Source: Vibrio aquaticus (GTDB taxonomy: Bacteria; Pseudomonadota; Gammaproteobacteria; Enterobacterales; Vibrionaceae). From it: a stretch of 64,000 nucleotides of DNA. The notes beneath the pieces are model-generated. The model worked only from the letters and a program-made list of their open reading frames with translations, had not been told where the DNA came from and ran no database searches. Shown here one piece after another: positions 25,183 to 34,466 of this stretch. The stretch spans positions 150-64,149 of the forward strand of contig NZ_RXZH01000011.1 of NCBI RefSeq assembly GCF_003970385.1. Reading direction: 5' to 3'. The first letter of the stretch is position 1. Each line of letters begins with the position of its first letter. A program made the translations under genes and the position numbers.

Positions 25183-26061
25183 ATGTTTTCAGGAAGTATT
25201 GTAGCGTTAATTACACCGTTTAATCATGATGGCGAAGTAGATTACGTAAGCCTGAAAAAACTAGTGGAGTACCATATTGCAGCAGGAAGCGATGGCATCG
25301 TTGCAGTAGGAACCACTGGTGAATCGGCGACGCTGACTATTGAAGAGCATGTCAAGGTGGTAACGAAAGTGGTTGAGTTCGCGGAAGGACGTATCCAAGT
25401 CATTGCTGGAACGGGCGCAAATGCAACTCACGAGTCGGTGACATTCAGTCGCTTACTAAACAACTCTGGCATCGCTGGTTGCTTAAGTGTTACCCCTTAC
25501 TACAACAAACCAACGCAAGAAGGTTTGTACCAACACTACAAAGCGATCGCAGAAGAGAGCGATGTGCCACAGATTCTTTACAATGTACCAGGCCGTACCG
25601 CGGTAGACCTTCTTCCTGAAACGGTCGCACGTCTGGCTCAGATTGATAATATTGTTGCATTAAAAGATGCGACAGGTGATTTAGGCAGAATTGCAATTCA
25701 TCGTGAACTTTGTGGCGAAGATTTTATCTTACTAAGTGGCGATGATTCGACAGGTCTTGAATTTGTTAAGCAAGGCGGCCAAGGCGTTATCTCTGTAACG
25801 AACAATATCGCGGCGGAAGACATGGCGAAAATGTTCCGATTGGCGAAAGAGGGCAAGTTTGAAGAAGCAGAAATCATCAACCAGCGATTAATGCCTCTTC
25901 ACAAAAACCTCTTCGTTGAATCTAGCCCAATTCCAGTGAAGTGGGCCGCTCATAAAATGGGCCTAATTGAGCATGGTGATTTACGTTTGCCGTTAACAGA
26001 GTTGTCTGAAAATGCGCGACCAATTGTTGCTCAAGCCATGACCGAAGCGTGTATTTACTAA
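25183..26061 (+). CDS. dapA: 4-hydroxy-tetrahydrodipicolinate synthase
   Basis: 292 aa. First step of the lysine/diaminopimelate branch: pyruvate plus aspartate semialdehyde. GTTGES binds pyruvate, ILYNVPGRT supplies the Tyr, and the Schiff-base Lys is residue 161 (VALKDATGD). AGGGAGAAAG precedes the ATG. Followed by bamC, as in E. coli. Confidence 0.98.
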   Translation: MFSGSIVALITPFNHDGEVDYVSLKKLVEYHIAAGSDGIVAVGTTGESATLTIEEHVKVVTKVVEFAEGRIQVIAGTGANATHESVTFSRLLNNSGIAGCLSVTPYYNKPTQEGLYQHYKAIAEESDVPQILYNVPGRTAVDLLPETVARLAQIDNIVALKDATGDLGRIAIHRELCGEDFILLSGDDSTGLEFVKQGGQGVISVTNNIAAEDMAKMFRLAKEGKFEEAEIINQRLMPLHKNLFVESSPIPVKWAAHKMGLIEHGDLRLPLTELSENARPIVAQAMTEACIY

Positions 26062-26122
26062 ATTAAACGATGGACTGCCGGGGCGAGAAATTGGCTCCGG
26101 CATTAAGGTATCAGGAGTTTCA

Positions 26123-27148
26123 ATGAAATTGTCACATCAGCTAGTCGTCAGTTCACTAGCTGTTTTTGTTTTAAGTGCATGTTCAGGTAGTGCGACTCAA
26201 CGTCGTCAAGCGAAAGACGATTTCGAATACCTTAATACACCAGCACTAAAAGAGTGGACATTAGCTGGGGATGCAACGCCACAGTTTTACACCAACTACA
26301 AAATCCCTCAAGGTGAGTTTGAAGGTGGTATTGGCCGTGAAGTCGATATTCGTCCACCACAGCAAGTGCTAGAACTTATCCCAGGTGCGCGCGCTGAGCG
26401 TCAGCAAGGTGAAACAACGCTTTGGTTACTTCGTGAAAATGAAGTCGATAAAGTGTGGCAAACTGCGCTAACTATGCTGAGCGAAAGAAACATTGCGATT
26501 CGTGAGCAGACAGCAACCCGCGTTGAAACCGAATGGGTAACTTGGACGTCTGAAGATGAAGATGTCGAAATTGGTGCTCGATACGAGATTGATCGTGTTG
26601 TTGCTGGTGGTCGCCATGGGTTTAGAATTTCTCTAATTGATTGGCGTGAAGCGGGCAAAGAGATGCCAGTGACCGCGACCAATAAAGAGCGTTACAATGC
26701 ACTGATGACGAACCTAGTGACGGCTCGTTACGATCTTGATCTACGTGAAGAAGCGGCACGTAAAGCGGAAGAGTTGGTGAAACAGATCCCAATTACAATG
26801 GGTTCTGACCGTAGTGGATTCCCAGTTATCATTGCTCGCACACCTTACAATGTCCTTTGGCAGCGTCTACCAAGACTGTTACCAACAATGGGCTTTACGC
26901 TTGAAGAGCGTAACCAGTCGCAAGGTACTGTAAAGGCGAAATACGCGGCTCCTGATGACGAGTTCTGGAATGATATTGGCGTGAAGCCGATTGGCCTTAA
27001 ATCTGGCACGTACACATTCCTATTTGGTGATTTAGGTAACCGTACTTCGATCAACGTAACGGATGCGTCTGGTAAGCCAGTGGAAGAGCAGCTTCTGCAA
27101 GATATGGTGCCAGTACTTGCTGCAGTTGCAGAGCGCCAGTCTAAATAA
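26123..27148 (+). CDS. bamC: outer-membrane assembly lipoprotein BamC
   Basis: 341 aa. Signal with lipobox LSAC at residues 17-20, then an unstructured N-terminal region that in E. coli binds BamD, then two helix-grip domains (about 90-200 and 220-340). Part of the beta-barrel assembly machine. Downstream of dapA by 61 nt, as in E. coli dapA-nlpB. Confidence 0.93.
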   Translation: MKLSHQLVVSSLAVFVLSACSGSATQRRQAKDDFEYLNTPALKEWTLAGDATPQFYTNYKIPQGEFEGGIGREVDIRPPQQVLELIPGARAERQQGETTLWLLRENEVDKVWQTALTMLSERNIAIREQTATRVETEWVTWTSEDEDVEIGARYEIDRVVAGGRHGFRISLIDWREAGKEMPVTATNKERYNALMTNLVTARYDLDLREEAARKAEELVKQIPITMGSDRSGFPVIIARTPYNVLWQRLPRLLPTMGFTLEERNQSQGTVKAKYAAPDDEFWNDIGVKPIGLKSGTYTFLFGDLGNRTSINVTDASGKPVEEQLLQDMVPVLAAVAERQSK

Positions 27149-27195
27149 AGACAGAATGAGCGATATTCGACAAAGGTCGCTCACTCAGAGCTAAT

Positions 27196-27225
27196 AAAAA
27201 AGCTGACTTCAAGTCAGCTTTTTTT
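27196..27225. terminator. bidirectional terminator
   Basis: Perfect stem AAAGCTGACTT / AAGTCAGCTTT with T-run, between bamC and the convergent antiporter gene. Confidence 0.92.
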
Positions 27226-27262
27226 GTGCCTGTAACTCTTGAGAAAGAGCATTAGCTATATG

Positions 27263-28588
27263 TTAGAGCGTCATCGCGGCAATCCAACCAAACACAATCA
27301 GTGGAATGTTATAGTGGATGAATGTCGGGACAACGGTTTCCCAAATGTGTTCGTGCTGACCGTCAGCATTAAGGCCAGATGTCGGACCTAACGTTGAATC
27401 AGAGGCTGGAGAGCCTGCATCACCGAGCGCTGCAGCCGTCCCAACTAGTGCGATGGTTGCCATTGGTGAAAAACCAAATGCTGCGGCTAGAGGAACATAG
27501 ATAGTCGCCAGGATTGGAATGGTCGAGAACGAAGAACCAATGCCCATAGTCACCAGTAGACCAACAACGAGCATCAGAAGTGCAGCAAGAGGCTTATTGT
27601 CACCAATACTTGTTGAAAGCGCTTCAACCAATGATTCTACGCCACCCGTCTGCTTCATAACCGCAGCAAAACCTGCAGCAGCAATCATGATGAAGCCGAT
27701 CATCGCCATCATGTGAACACCTTTTGTGAACACATCATGCGTCTCTTTCCAAGCGATTACACCGCCAAACGTGAACACCATAAAGCCCGCAAGACCACCA
27801 ATGATCATTGAGCCTGTCGCAAGCTGAACGCTTAGTGCAGCCACAATACCAACCGCAGCAACAAGAATGTTCTTGTTGTCGATTTCTTTGGTTGCGTTGT
27901 CTGTCTTAGTCAGCTCAGTCTCTTTGTACTGACGAGGTTTACGATACGTAAAGAAAATCGCCGTCAATAGACCAAAAATCATACCTGCTGCAGGCAGCAG
28001 CATGGCAACAGGGACTTGGCTAGCAACCACATCTTGCAAACCGTTATCGTGCAGGTTTTTCAGCAGAATGTTGTTTAAGAAGATACCGCCAAAACCAATA
28101 GGAAGAACCATATATGGAGTCACAAGGCCAAACGTTAGCACACAGGCGATCATGCGACGGTCTAGGTTTAGTTTTGCGAATACGCCCAGTAGAGGTGGAA
28201 TCAAAATTGGGATAAAGGCGATGTGAACAGGAATCACGTTCTGAGAAGACATGGTGACAAGAACAAGCGCGATTAGCACCGCGTATTTTAGGCCAGTCGA
28301 TGCCGAAGCATTCTCTTTACCATGAATACGCTTAATCACACTGTTTGCCAGTAGGTCGGTGATGCCAGAGCGAGAGATCGCAACAGCAAAGGTACCTAAC
28401 ATTGCGTAGCTTAGCGCGATAGTTGCTCCGCCACCTAAACCACTTTCAAAAGCAGCAATCGCTTGATTAAGTTCCATACCTGAAACCACACCACCAACAA
28501 TCGCACTGAATGTCAAAGCAACAACGACATTCACGCGCATCAGTGCTAAGGCAAGCATGATACATACAGAAATAACAACAGGGTTCAT
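27263..28588 (-). CDS. Na+/H+ antiporter family membrane protein
   Basis: 441 aa, about 11-12 membrane segments. Motifs such as LGDAGSPASDSTLGPTSGLNADGQHEHIW and GIGSSFSTIPILATIYVPLAAAFG match the COG2056 family, annotated as Na+/H+ or amino-acid antiporters. The exact substrate is not known. Lies 31 nt after rnt on the same strand. Confidence 0.7.
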   Translation of the reverse strand: MNPVVISVCIMLALALMRVNVVVALTFSAIVGGVVSGMELNQAIAAFESGLGGGATIALSYAMLGTFAVAISRSGITDLLANSVIKRIHGKENASASTGLKYAVLIALVLVTMSSQNVIPVHIAFIPILIPPLLGVFAKLNLDRRMIACVLTFGLVTPYMVLPIGFGGIFLNNILLKNLHDNGLQDVVASQVPVAMLLPAAGMIFGLLTAIFFTYRKPRQYKETELTKTDNATKEIDNKNILVAAVGIVAALSVQLATGSMIIGGLAGFMVFTFGGVIAWKETHDVFTKGVHMMAMIGFIMIAAAGFAAVMKQTGGVESLVEALSTSIGDNKPLAALLMLVVGLLVTMGIGSSFSTIPILATIYVPLAAAFGFSPMATIALVGTAAALGDAGSPASDSTLGPTSGLNADGQHEHIWETVVPTFIHYNIPLIVFGWIAAMTL

Positions 28589-28619
28589 AATTTACTCGTG
28601 TGTTGTGTTTACGTTTTTA

Positions 28620-29276
28620 TTATTTATCTTCGGTTTCAGGCTCAACGACAGGCCAACCACCAAGGGCTTTCCATTTGTTGACGATACCGCAGAAGAGCTC
28701 TGCCGTTTTTTGAGTATCGTATAGAGCAGAGTGGGCTTCTTTATTGTCAAATTCCATCCCTGCTGTTCGACATGCTTTGGCTAAGACAGTCTGGCCATAG
28801 GCAAGCCCGCTTAGTGCCGCAGTATCAAACGTGGCGAAAGGATGAAATGGGACTCTTTTTAGCTTGCAGCGCTCGCTTGCTTCCATGACAAAGCTATGAT
28901 CAAAAGTGGCGTTATGAGCAACCATGATCGCGCGGCTACAATCTGCAGCTTTTTGTTCTTTGCGGACAAGCTTGTAGATTTCCTTTAAAGCTTCCGCTTC
29001 TGTCACGGCACCGCGAAGAGGGCTGAATGGGTCGCGAATGCCATTAAATTCGAGTGCTTCTTTTTCTAAGTTCGCACCTTCGAAGGGTTCAACATGAAAA
29101 TGAATGGTTGAAGCGGGAACCAAGTCGCCGTTTTCATCCATTTTTAAGGTCACTGCGCAGATTTCGAGTAGGGCGTCCGTTTTGGCATTAAAGCCAGCCG
29201 TTTCTACGTCAATAACGACAGGAAAGTAGCCACGAAATCGTTTTTTTAGCGTCAATGCTTCGTTTTCTATAGTCAT
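28620..29276 (-). CDS. rnt: ribonuclease T
   Basis: 218 aa DEDDh 3'-5' exoribonuclease, which trims tRNA CCA ends and stable RNA 3' ends. The four motifs are visible: VVIDVETAGF with the first Asp/Glu, MVAHNATFDHSFV, and EAHSALYDTQKTAELF with the His and final Asp. Divergent from motY. Confidence 0.96.
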   Translation of the reverse strand: MTIENEALTLKKRFRGYFPVVIDVETAGFNAKTDALLEICAVTLKMDENGDLVPASTIHFHVEPFEGANLEKEALEFNGIRDPFSPLRGAVTEAEALKEIYKLVRKEQKAADCSRAIMVAHNATFDHSFVMEASERCKLKRVPFHPFATFDTAALSGLAYGQTVLAKACRTAGMEFDNKEAHSALYDTQKTAELFCGIVNKWKALGGWPVVEPETEDK

Positions 29277-29430
29277 GTGTACTTCATATAATGTGACAGG
29301 GCTGGCATTATTGCAGATTCTCAGCCTAAGAAAAACCGTAAATGCTGATTGAAAAAGAAACAGTGGTGATTTGTACTATACAAATATTCTGGCGAGGTTT
29401 TTGCATTGTAGAGAGAGAGCATTTATATGC

Positions 29431-29452
29431 GGCAAGTGTCCAGAGACTTGCC
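29431..29452 (+). other. 7-bp hairpin in the motY leader
   Basis: GGCAAGT / ACTTGCC with an 8-nt loop, ending about 22 nt before the motY start codon and just upstream of its ribosome-binding site. No U-tract follows, so it is not a terminator. Confidence 0.5.
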
Positions 29453-29474
29453 CTGACCAAGAGAAGAAGTTTGT

Positions 29475-30356
29475 ATGAAGAAGTTGTTTGCAACCAGTGT
29501 CGCTATGTCTTTGATAACGTTAGCACCATCCGTGTTTGCGTTAGAAAAGCAGTACGTTGCAACTCCTCAACAATCGACATGGCAAATGGTTGCCAACACA
29601 CCGCTTGAGTGTCGCTTAGTTCACCCTATCCCTAATTTTGGTGATGCGGTTTTCTCGTCTCATGCGAGCAAAAAAATCAATCTTGATTTAGAACTGAAGA
29701 TGAAACGCCCGATGGGGCAAACTCGTGATGTGAGCCTAATTTCTATGCCACCCGCATGGCGACCAGGAGACAGTGCCGACCGCATTACTAACATTCGTTT
29801 CTTCCAACAGTTCGATGGCTATGTTGGTGGTCAAACGGCTTGGAATATATTAAGTGAGCTAGAGAAAGGGCGTTACCCAACCTTTAGCTATCAAGAGTGG
29901 CAAAGTCGCGATCAACGTGTAGAAGTTGCGCTCTCTTCAGTCTTGTTCCAGCGTTCTTACAATGTATTTAGCGACTGTATCGCCAATTTATTGCCTTACA
30001 GCTTTGAAGATATCGCGTTTACGATTTTGCATTACGATCGCAGCAGCGTAGAGCTTAACAAACAGTCTCAGAAGCGTTTGGCTCAGATTGCAGAGTACAT
30101 CAAGCATAACCAAGATATCGACCTAGTGTTGGTGTCGACCTATACCGATGCCGAAGACAGTAAGAGTGCCAGTCAGAATTTATCTGAGCGCCGTGCAGAA
30201 GTGCTGCAAGACTATTTCAAGTCTTTAGGGTTGCCTGAGAATCGTATTCGAGTTCAAGGTTATGGTAAGCGTCGACCTATTGATGACAACGCATCGCCAA
30301 TTGGCAAAGATCGTAACCGCCGTGTTGTGATTTCATTGGGAAGAACGCAGGTTTAA
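29475..30356 (+). CDS. motY: sodium-driven flagellar motor protein MotY
   Basis: 293 aa with signal peptide (LFATSVAMSLITLAPSVFA). The N-terminal half (YVATPQQSTWQMV onward) is the MotY-specific stator-interacting domain, and the C-terminal OmpA-like peptidoglycan-binding domain begins near VELNKQSQKRLAQIAEYI and ends ENRIRVQGYGKRRPI. MotY forms the periplasmic T ring of the Vibrio polar flagellar motor. Sits divergently from rnt, as in other Vibrio. RBS AGAGAAGAAG precedes the ATG. Confidence 0.9.
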   Translation: MKKLFATSVAMSLITLAPSVFALEKQYVATPQQSTWQMVANTPLECRLVHPIPNFGDAVFSSHASKKINLDLELKMKRPMGQTRDVSLISMPPAWRPGDSADRITNIRFFQQFDGYVGGQTAWNILSELEKGRYPTFSYQEWQSRDQRVEVALSSVLFQRSYNVFSDCIANLLPYSFEDIAFTILHYDRSSVELNKQSQKRLAQIAEYIKHNQDIDLVLVSTYTDAEDSKSASQNLSERRAEVLQDYFKSLGLPENRIRVQGYGKRRPIDDNASPIGKDRNRRVVISLGRTQV

Positions 30357-30374
30357 CGTCTAAGCGCGGATAGC

Positions 30375-30402
30375 AAAAAGGCCAGTTTGAACTGGCCTTT
30401 TG
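30375..30402. terminator. bidirectional terminator
   Basis: AAAAGGCCAGT / ACTGGCCTTTT with a TTGA loop, between motY and the facing DUF2753 gene. Confidence 0.92.
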
Positions 30403-30424
30403 AGATCTTGGGGAATCTACCGAG

Positions 30425-30862
30425 TTAGTTGAGACGGAATTTAGCAATCAGGTTGCAGTTGGTGGCAGTGTCGATATCTTGCACCAACTGAGCGATTTTT
30501 GGATTCGGGTGTCGCTTCATAAACTCGATTAGGGCTTTTTTGCAGCACCCCATCGAATCGACAAAGGCATCACAGTGGGTATTAGGGCATTGAGGAACAA
30601 GTGTCAGCACTTTTTCAGAGGCGAGCTGAAGGTATTTAAGTTCATACTTCACATCACCAATTTGGCGCCAGAACATGGCCATATTGTGGCAAGAAATCAC
30701 GGAGATCATTAATCGGTCTTCTACCTCGACTTCCTCTGCACTGCCGATACGTTCGCTCAATGTTAGGGCTTGCTGGTAGTGAAGAATACTGCGCAGGTGG
30801 TCACTCTCTTTCATTGCAATGTCAGCAAGTAACGTGTGTTTCTCCCATTCTGTTATTCCCAT
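30425..30862 (-). CDS. DUF2753-type protein (small, Cys-rich, helical)
   Basis: 145 aa, predicted all-helical, TPR-like (HYQQALTLSERIG, EVEVEDRLMISVISCHNMAMFWRQIG). Five Cys in the C-terminal half (CPNTHCDAF, MGCCKKA, NCN). Probably the DUF2753 family, found in Vibrio and relatives; function unknown. GAGGAG 9 nt before the ATG. The Fur box at 30902-30916 lies in its promoter. Confidence 0.65.
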   Translation of the reverse strand: MGITEWEKHTLLADIAMKESDHLRSILHYQQALTLSERIGSAEEVEVEDRLMISVISCHNMAMFWRQIGDVKYELKYLQLASEKVLTLVPQCPNTHCDAFVDSMGCCKKALIEFMKRHPNPKIAQLVQDIDTATNCNLIAKFRLN

Positions 30863-30901
30863 TGGTTCGTTCTCCTCATTCCGAATGGATAGAAGATTAA
30901 G

Positions 30902-30916
30902 TGATAATCATTATCA
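30902..30916. promoter_or_regulatory. Fur box in the promoter of the DUF2753 gene
   Basis: TGATAATCATTATCA, a perfect palindrome that matches 15 bases of the Fur consensus GATAATGATAATCATTATC. On the minus strand it lies between a -35-like TTTACT and a -10-like TAATCT spaced 17 bp apart, so bound Fur would block RNA polymerase. It is 40 bp from the start codon. Confidence 0.75.
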
Positions 30917-30928
30917 AGTAAAGTATAA

Positions 30929-30960
30929 TAAAAGGGACAGCGTTTGCTGTCCCATTTTTA
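30929..30960 (-). terminator. terminator after gloA
   Basis: Perfect 8-bp stem GGGACAGC / GCTGTCCC with a 4-nt loop, 24 nt past the gloA stop, and TTTTATT downstream on the minus strand. Confidence 0.75.
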
Positions 30961-30976
30961 ACTCACTAAGAGAATC

Positions 30977-31393
30977 TTATCCTTCCAGACCTGCAGACGC
31001 TTGTTTGTTTTGAATAAGTTCAATCATGTAACCATCAGGGTCTTTTACGAAAGCGATGTGAGTCGAACCGCCTTTTACTGGGCCTGGTTCACGCGTGACA
31101 TTGCCGCCCGCAGCTTTAATGGCATCACAGGTTGTATAAATATCATCAACACCAATTGCAATATGGCCAAATGCGCTGCCTAGGTCATACTCTGTGGTAC
31201 CCCAGTTGTACGTCAACTCAATAACCGAGCCTTCTGACTCATCTCCGTAGCCAAGGAAAGCTAGAGTATATTCGTACTCTTTGTTTTCGTTGGTACGAAG
31301 TAATTGCATGCCCATTACGTCAGTGTAGAACTGGATAGATTTATCTAAATCACCCACGCGTAACATGGTATGTAGAATACGTCCGTTTGACAT
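30977..31393 (-). CDS. gloA: lactoylglutathione lyase (glyoxalase I)
   Basis: 138 aa. Converts the methylglyoxal-glutathione hemithioacetal to S-lactoylglutathione. The metal ligands are His at ILHTMLRV, Glu at VIELTYNWG, His at GHIAIGVDD and Glu at MIELIQ. Its Shine-Dalgarno AGGAG overlaps the nth stop codon, so gloA is the last gene of rnf-nth-gloA. Confidence 0.96.
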   Translation of the reverse strand: MSNGRILHTMLRVGDLDKSIQFYTDVMGMQLLRTNENKEYEYTLAFLGYGDESEGSVIELTYNWGTTEYDLGSAFGHIAIGVDDIYTTCDAIKAAGGNVTREPGPVKGGSTHIAFVKDPDGYMIELIQNKQASAGLEG

Positions 31394-31404
31394 TGTCTGC
31401 TCTC

Positions 31405-32046
31405 CTAATTTTCTGGATAAACTTTTTCTTTAAACTCACACAAATCTTCGATAATACAACTGCCACAACGCGGTTTACGTGCCACGCAGGTGTAGCGACC
31501 ATGCAAAATCAACCAGTGGTGTACATCAAGTTTGAACTCTTTTGGTACGACTTTTAGAAGCTTTTCTTCCACTTGGTCGACGTTCTTACCCATGGCTAAT
31601 TTGGTGCGGTTCGATACACGATAGATGTGAGTATCAACGGCGATGGTCGGCCAGCCAAAAGCGGTGTTCAACACCACGTTAGCGGTCTTACGACCTACAC
31701 CGGGTAGTGCTTCTAACGCTTCTCGGTTTTCAGGGACTTCACCATTGTGCTGGTCTAGCAAAATCTTACAGGTTTTGATGACATTTTCGGCTTTAGAGTT
31801 AAATAAGCCAATGGTCTTTATATATTCTTTAACGCCATCGACACCCAAATCAAACAGACCTTGCGGCGTATTGGCAACCGGGTAAAGCTTATCGGTTGCC
31901 TTGTTTACACTCACGTCCGTTGCTTGAGCAGAGAGTAACACCGCAATCAGCAGCTCAAAAGGAGTACTCCAGTTCAGCTCTGTTTGTGGGTTTGGGTTGT
32001 TCTCCCTAAGACGCTCTAGGATTAATCTTCGTTTGTCTTTGTTCAT
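31405..32046 (-). CDS. nth: endonuclease III
   Basis: 213 aa DNA glycosylase/AP lyase for oxidised pyrimidines. Helix-hairpin-helix LEALPGVGRKTANVVL with catalytic Lys in GRKTAN, Asp in AVDTHIYRV, and the 4Fe-4S cluster Cys ladder near the end (CVARKPRCGSCIIEDLC). Follows rnfE, the conserved order rnfABCDGE-nth. Confidence 0.97.
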   Translation of the reverse strand: MNKDKRRLILERLRENNPNPQTELNWSTPFELLIAVLLSAQATDVSVNKATDKLYPVANTPQGLFDLGVDGVKEYIKTIGLFNSKAENVIKTCKILLDQHNGEVPENREALEALPGVGRKTANVVLNTAFGWPTIAVDTHIYRVSNRTKLAMGKNVDQVEEKLLKVVPKEFKLDVHHWLILHGRYTCVARKPRCGSCIIEDLCEFKEKVYPEN

Positions 32047-32089
32047 TGTGAGGCTGCTTTCCAGTGCTTGTGTTAATCAATACAGATTA

Positions 32090-32782
32090 TTATTGGTTTG
32101 TCACACGAGCGCGCTCAATGGCCTGTTTTTGTTGTTTTGGCTGACGAGCGGCGAGTTTCGTGTCGATAATATTTTTAAGTGCGATGAGTAGTCCGACACC
32201 AATAAAGGCTCCCGGTGGTAAAAGCGCAAGTAAGAAGCTGTTGTCGAAATGGAAGATCTCGATACGTAAAGCCGTAGCCCATTCACCCAGTAAGAGATCA
32301 GCTCCATCGAAGAGGGTGCCGTTACCAATGACTTCACGCATTGCGCCTAACACAACAAGCACGCTTGTCATGCCTAACCCCATCCAAAAACCATCTTGAG
32401 CAGACGGTAGGAGGTCATTCTTAGAGGCAAAAGCTTCAGCGCGACCAATGATGATACAGTTAGTCACAATCAGTGGGATGAAAATACCCAAAGATAAGTA
32501 CAGGCCATAGGCGTAGGCATTCATGAGCAGCTGAACACAGGTTACCAGCGCGGCAATGATCATGACAAACACAGGAATACGAACTTCTTTAGGTACATAG
32601 TCACGGACTAAAGAAACCGTCACGTTGGAGCCAACAAGGACCAGTAGGGTAGCAATACCCAAACCAAGCGCGTTGGTTACTGTAGAAGAAACGGCAAGAA
32701 GGGGACACAAGCCAAGTAATTGGACAAGAGCAGGGTTGTTGTCCCACAGACCATTTTTTATCAGAGTCTTATGATCACTCAT
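32090..32782 (-). CDS. rnfE: electron transport complex subunit RnfE
   Basis: 230 aa with six membrane segments (LVQLLGLCPLLAVS, TNALGLGIATLLV and others). A core membrane subunit homologous to RnfA. The ATG at 32782 has GGAGG 6 nt upstream; it overlaps the end of rnfG by 8 nt. The in-frame GTG 12 nt upstream is less likely. Confidence 0.95.
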   Translation of the reverse strand: MSDHKTLIKNGLWDNNPALVQLLGLCPLLAVSSTVTNALGLGIATLLVLVGSNVTVSLVRDYVPKEVRIPVFVMIIAALVTCVQLLMNAYAYGLYLSLGIFIPLIVTNCIIIGRAEAFASKNDLLPSAQDGFWMGLGMTSVLVVLGAMREVIGNGTLFDGADLLLGEWATALRIEIFHFDNSFLLALLPPGAFIGVGLLIALKNIIDTKLAARQPKQQKQAIERARVTNQ

Positions 32783-33410
32783 TATTGCCTCCACAGTTTA
32801 ATGGTTGAGCCAAAATTTCTTCTCGGTGAGTATTCACATACTCCAGCGTATTTTTTACCGCTTTCACAACTGCGCGTGGTGTGATGGTAGCACCCGTAAA
32901 TTGATCGAACTGACCCCCATCTTTACGTACTTTCCAGTCACCTTGGTTGTTGTCCTCAACAGACTTTCCGTTGAAGCCTAGGATCCAATCGGTAATACGA
33001 AGATCAATTTTGTCACCAAGCCCCGGTGTTTCTTGATGACTCAAGATTCGAGTGCCAGATACCTTGCCGCTACTTTCGATACCCACAATCAACTTGATGG
33101 CACCGTTGTAACCATCCGGTGCAATCGCTTCAATCGCCATCGCCGAATGTTCACCGTTAATTGAAGCAAGATAAACAGGCATCGCAGAGTCAGTACCAAG
33201 TGCTGAGTCAGTAACCAAGGTACATGCTTGATAAAGGTCATTATCATGAAGCTCATGAGGAATCACCTGATTAAGTACCGACAGCAGCTGCTTTTGTTCT
33301 TGTTGTTGAATACGGTCAGCGGTCAGGTAATTGGTCAGTGCGACAACCCCAGTCGATGCACAGGCAAAGACCGCTAATATGACACCATTTTTTCGAATAG
33401 CATTTATCAT
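32775..33410 (-). CDS. rnfG: electron transport complex subunit RnfG
   Basis: 211 aa. N-terminal membrane anchor (ILAVFACASTGVVAL), then a periplasmic domain with the flavinylation motif FTGATIT; covalent FMN is expected on Thr175. Works with RnfD in electron transfer. Lies 9 nt after rnfD. Confidence 0.95.
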   Translation of the reverse strand: MINAIRKNGVILAVFACASTGVVALTNYLTADRIQQQEQKQLLSVLNQVIPHELHDNDLYQACTLVTDSALGTDSAMPVYLASINGEHSAMAIEAIAPDGYNGAIKLIVGIESSGKVSGTRILSHQETPGLGDKIDLRITDWILGFNGKSVEDNNQGDWKVRKDGGQFDQFTGATITPRAVVKAVKNTLEYVNTHREEILAQPLNCGGNNE

Positions 33411-33419
33411 GATAAACCC

Positions 33420-34466
33420 TTAGTGTCCGTATGTTCTTGGTTTGGTGTAGTAGTCAATCAATGGTACGCACATGTTGCCAAGTAGGACTGCAAATGCGAC
33501 ACCATCAGGGAAACCACCCCAACTACGAATGATAAACACCATGGCACCAATGAATGCGCCAAAGACTAATCGACCTTTCACGGTCGTAGAGGCTGAAACC
33601 GGGTCAGTGGCGATAAAGAATGCGCCCAACATGGTTGCACCAGAAAGTAGGTGAACCATTGGTGATGCGGTTGTCCCTGGTGTCAGTAACATAAATAGGC
33701 TACTGATCACGGTTAAGCTCACCAAGAAGCTGACAGGAATGTGCCAATTGATCACGCGTACTTTAATGAGGATAAGGCCGCCGATCAGGTAAGCGAAGTT
33801 AACCCACTCCCAACCGATACCCGCTAGGCTACCGAATTGAGGTTGTGTCATCGCTTCGCTTGCAGTGCTGCCTGTCGTCAGAGCAGTTTTAAAAGCATCT
33901 AGCGGTGTTGCCATGGTGATGCCATCAATCCCGGTACGAATTTGTTGTAACGATAAGCCTTCTAGATTGAATCCAGTAAAGATGAGCGAGAATGCATCGC
34001 CACCTGTTACAGGGGTTGCTTGAAGTTCTTGCGGCGATAACCAACTTGTCATTTGTACAGGGAAGGAAATCAGAAGAACGACGTACGCAACCATCGCAGG
34101 GTTAAATAGGTTCTGACCAATACCACCATAAAGGTGTTTCGCAATCACAATCGCAAAAATCAGACCGATAGTGATTACCCACCAAGGAGACAGTGGTGGA
34201 ATGGCTATCGCTAATAGCCAAGCGGTCACAAGCGCGCTGTTGTCGCGAAGGGCTGACATCGGAGGTCGCTTTCTCGCAAGCATAACGAGCGCTTCAAGGC
34301 TTAGACCTATCACAATCGCCAGTAACAATTGAATGATAGTTCCCCAACCGAAAAAGTAGGTTTGTGCAGCTAAACCGGGTAGGGCACACAGCGCTACCCA
34401 CTTCATTAGGTCAGGAGTGCTTCTACGACTGTGCGCATGGGGTGAGCTGGCAATAAAGAAGGCCAC
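33420..34466 (-). CDS. rnfD: electron transport complex subunit RnfD
   Basis: 348 aa with about nine membrane segments. The motif DGITMATPLD carries Thr187, which in V. cholerae RnfD binds FMN covalently. LFNPAMVAYV and TDPVSASTT are also conserved. Its ATG overlaps the rnfC stop codon by 1 nt. Confidence 0.95.
   Translation of the reverse strand: MAFFIASSPHAHSRRSTPDLMKWVALCALPGLAAQTYFFGWGTIIQLLLAIVIGLSLEALVMLARKRPPMSALRDNSALVTAWLLAIAIPPLSPWWVITIGLIFAIVIAKHLYGGIGQNLFNPAMVAYVVLLISFPVQMTSWLSPQELQATPVTGGDAFSLIFTGFNLEGLSLQQIRTGIDGITMATPLDAFKTALTTGSTASEAMTQPQFGSLAGIGWEWVNFAYLIGGLILIKVRVINWHIPVSFLVSLTVISSLFMLLTPGTTASPMVHLLSGATMLGAFFIATDPVSASTTVKGRLVFGAFIGAMVFIIRSWGGFPDGVAFAVLLGNMCVPLIDYYTKPRTYGH

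Noticed and set aside
29342..29474. Possible sigma-28 promoter before motY (TAAG ... GCTGATTG)
   Set aside because: Spacing is 13 rather than about 15 bp and the -35 part is poor; motY may still be flagellum-regulated, but I cannot support this box.
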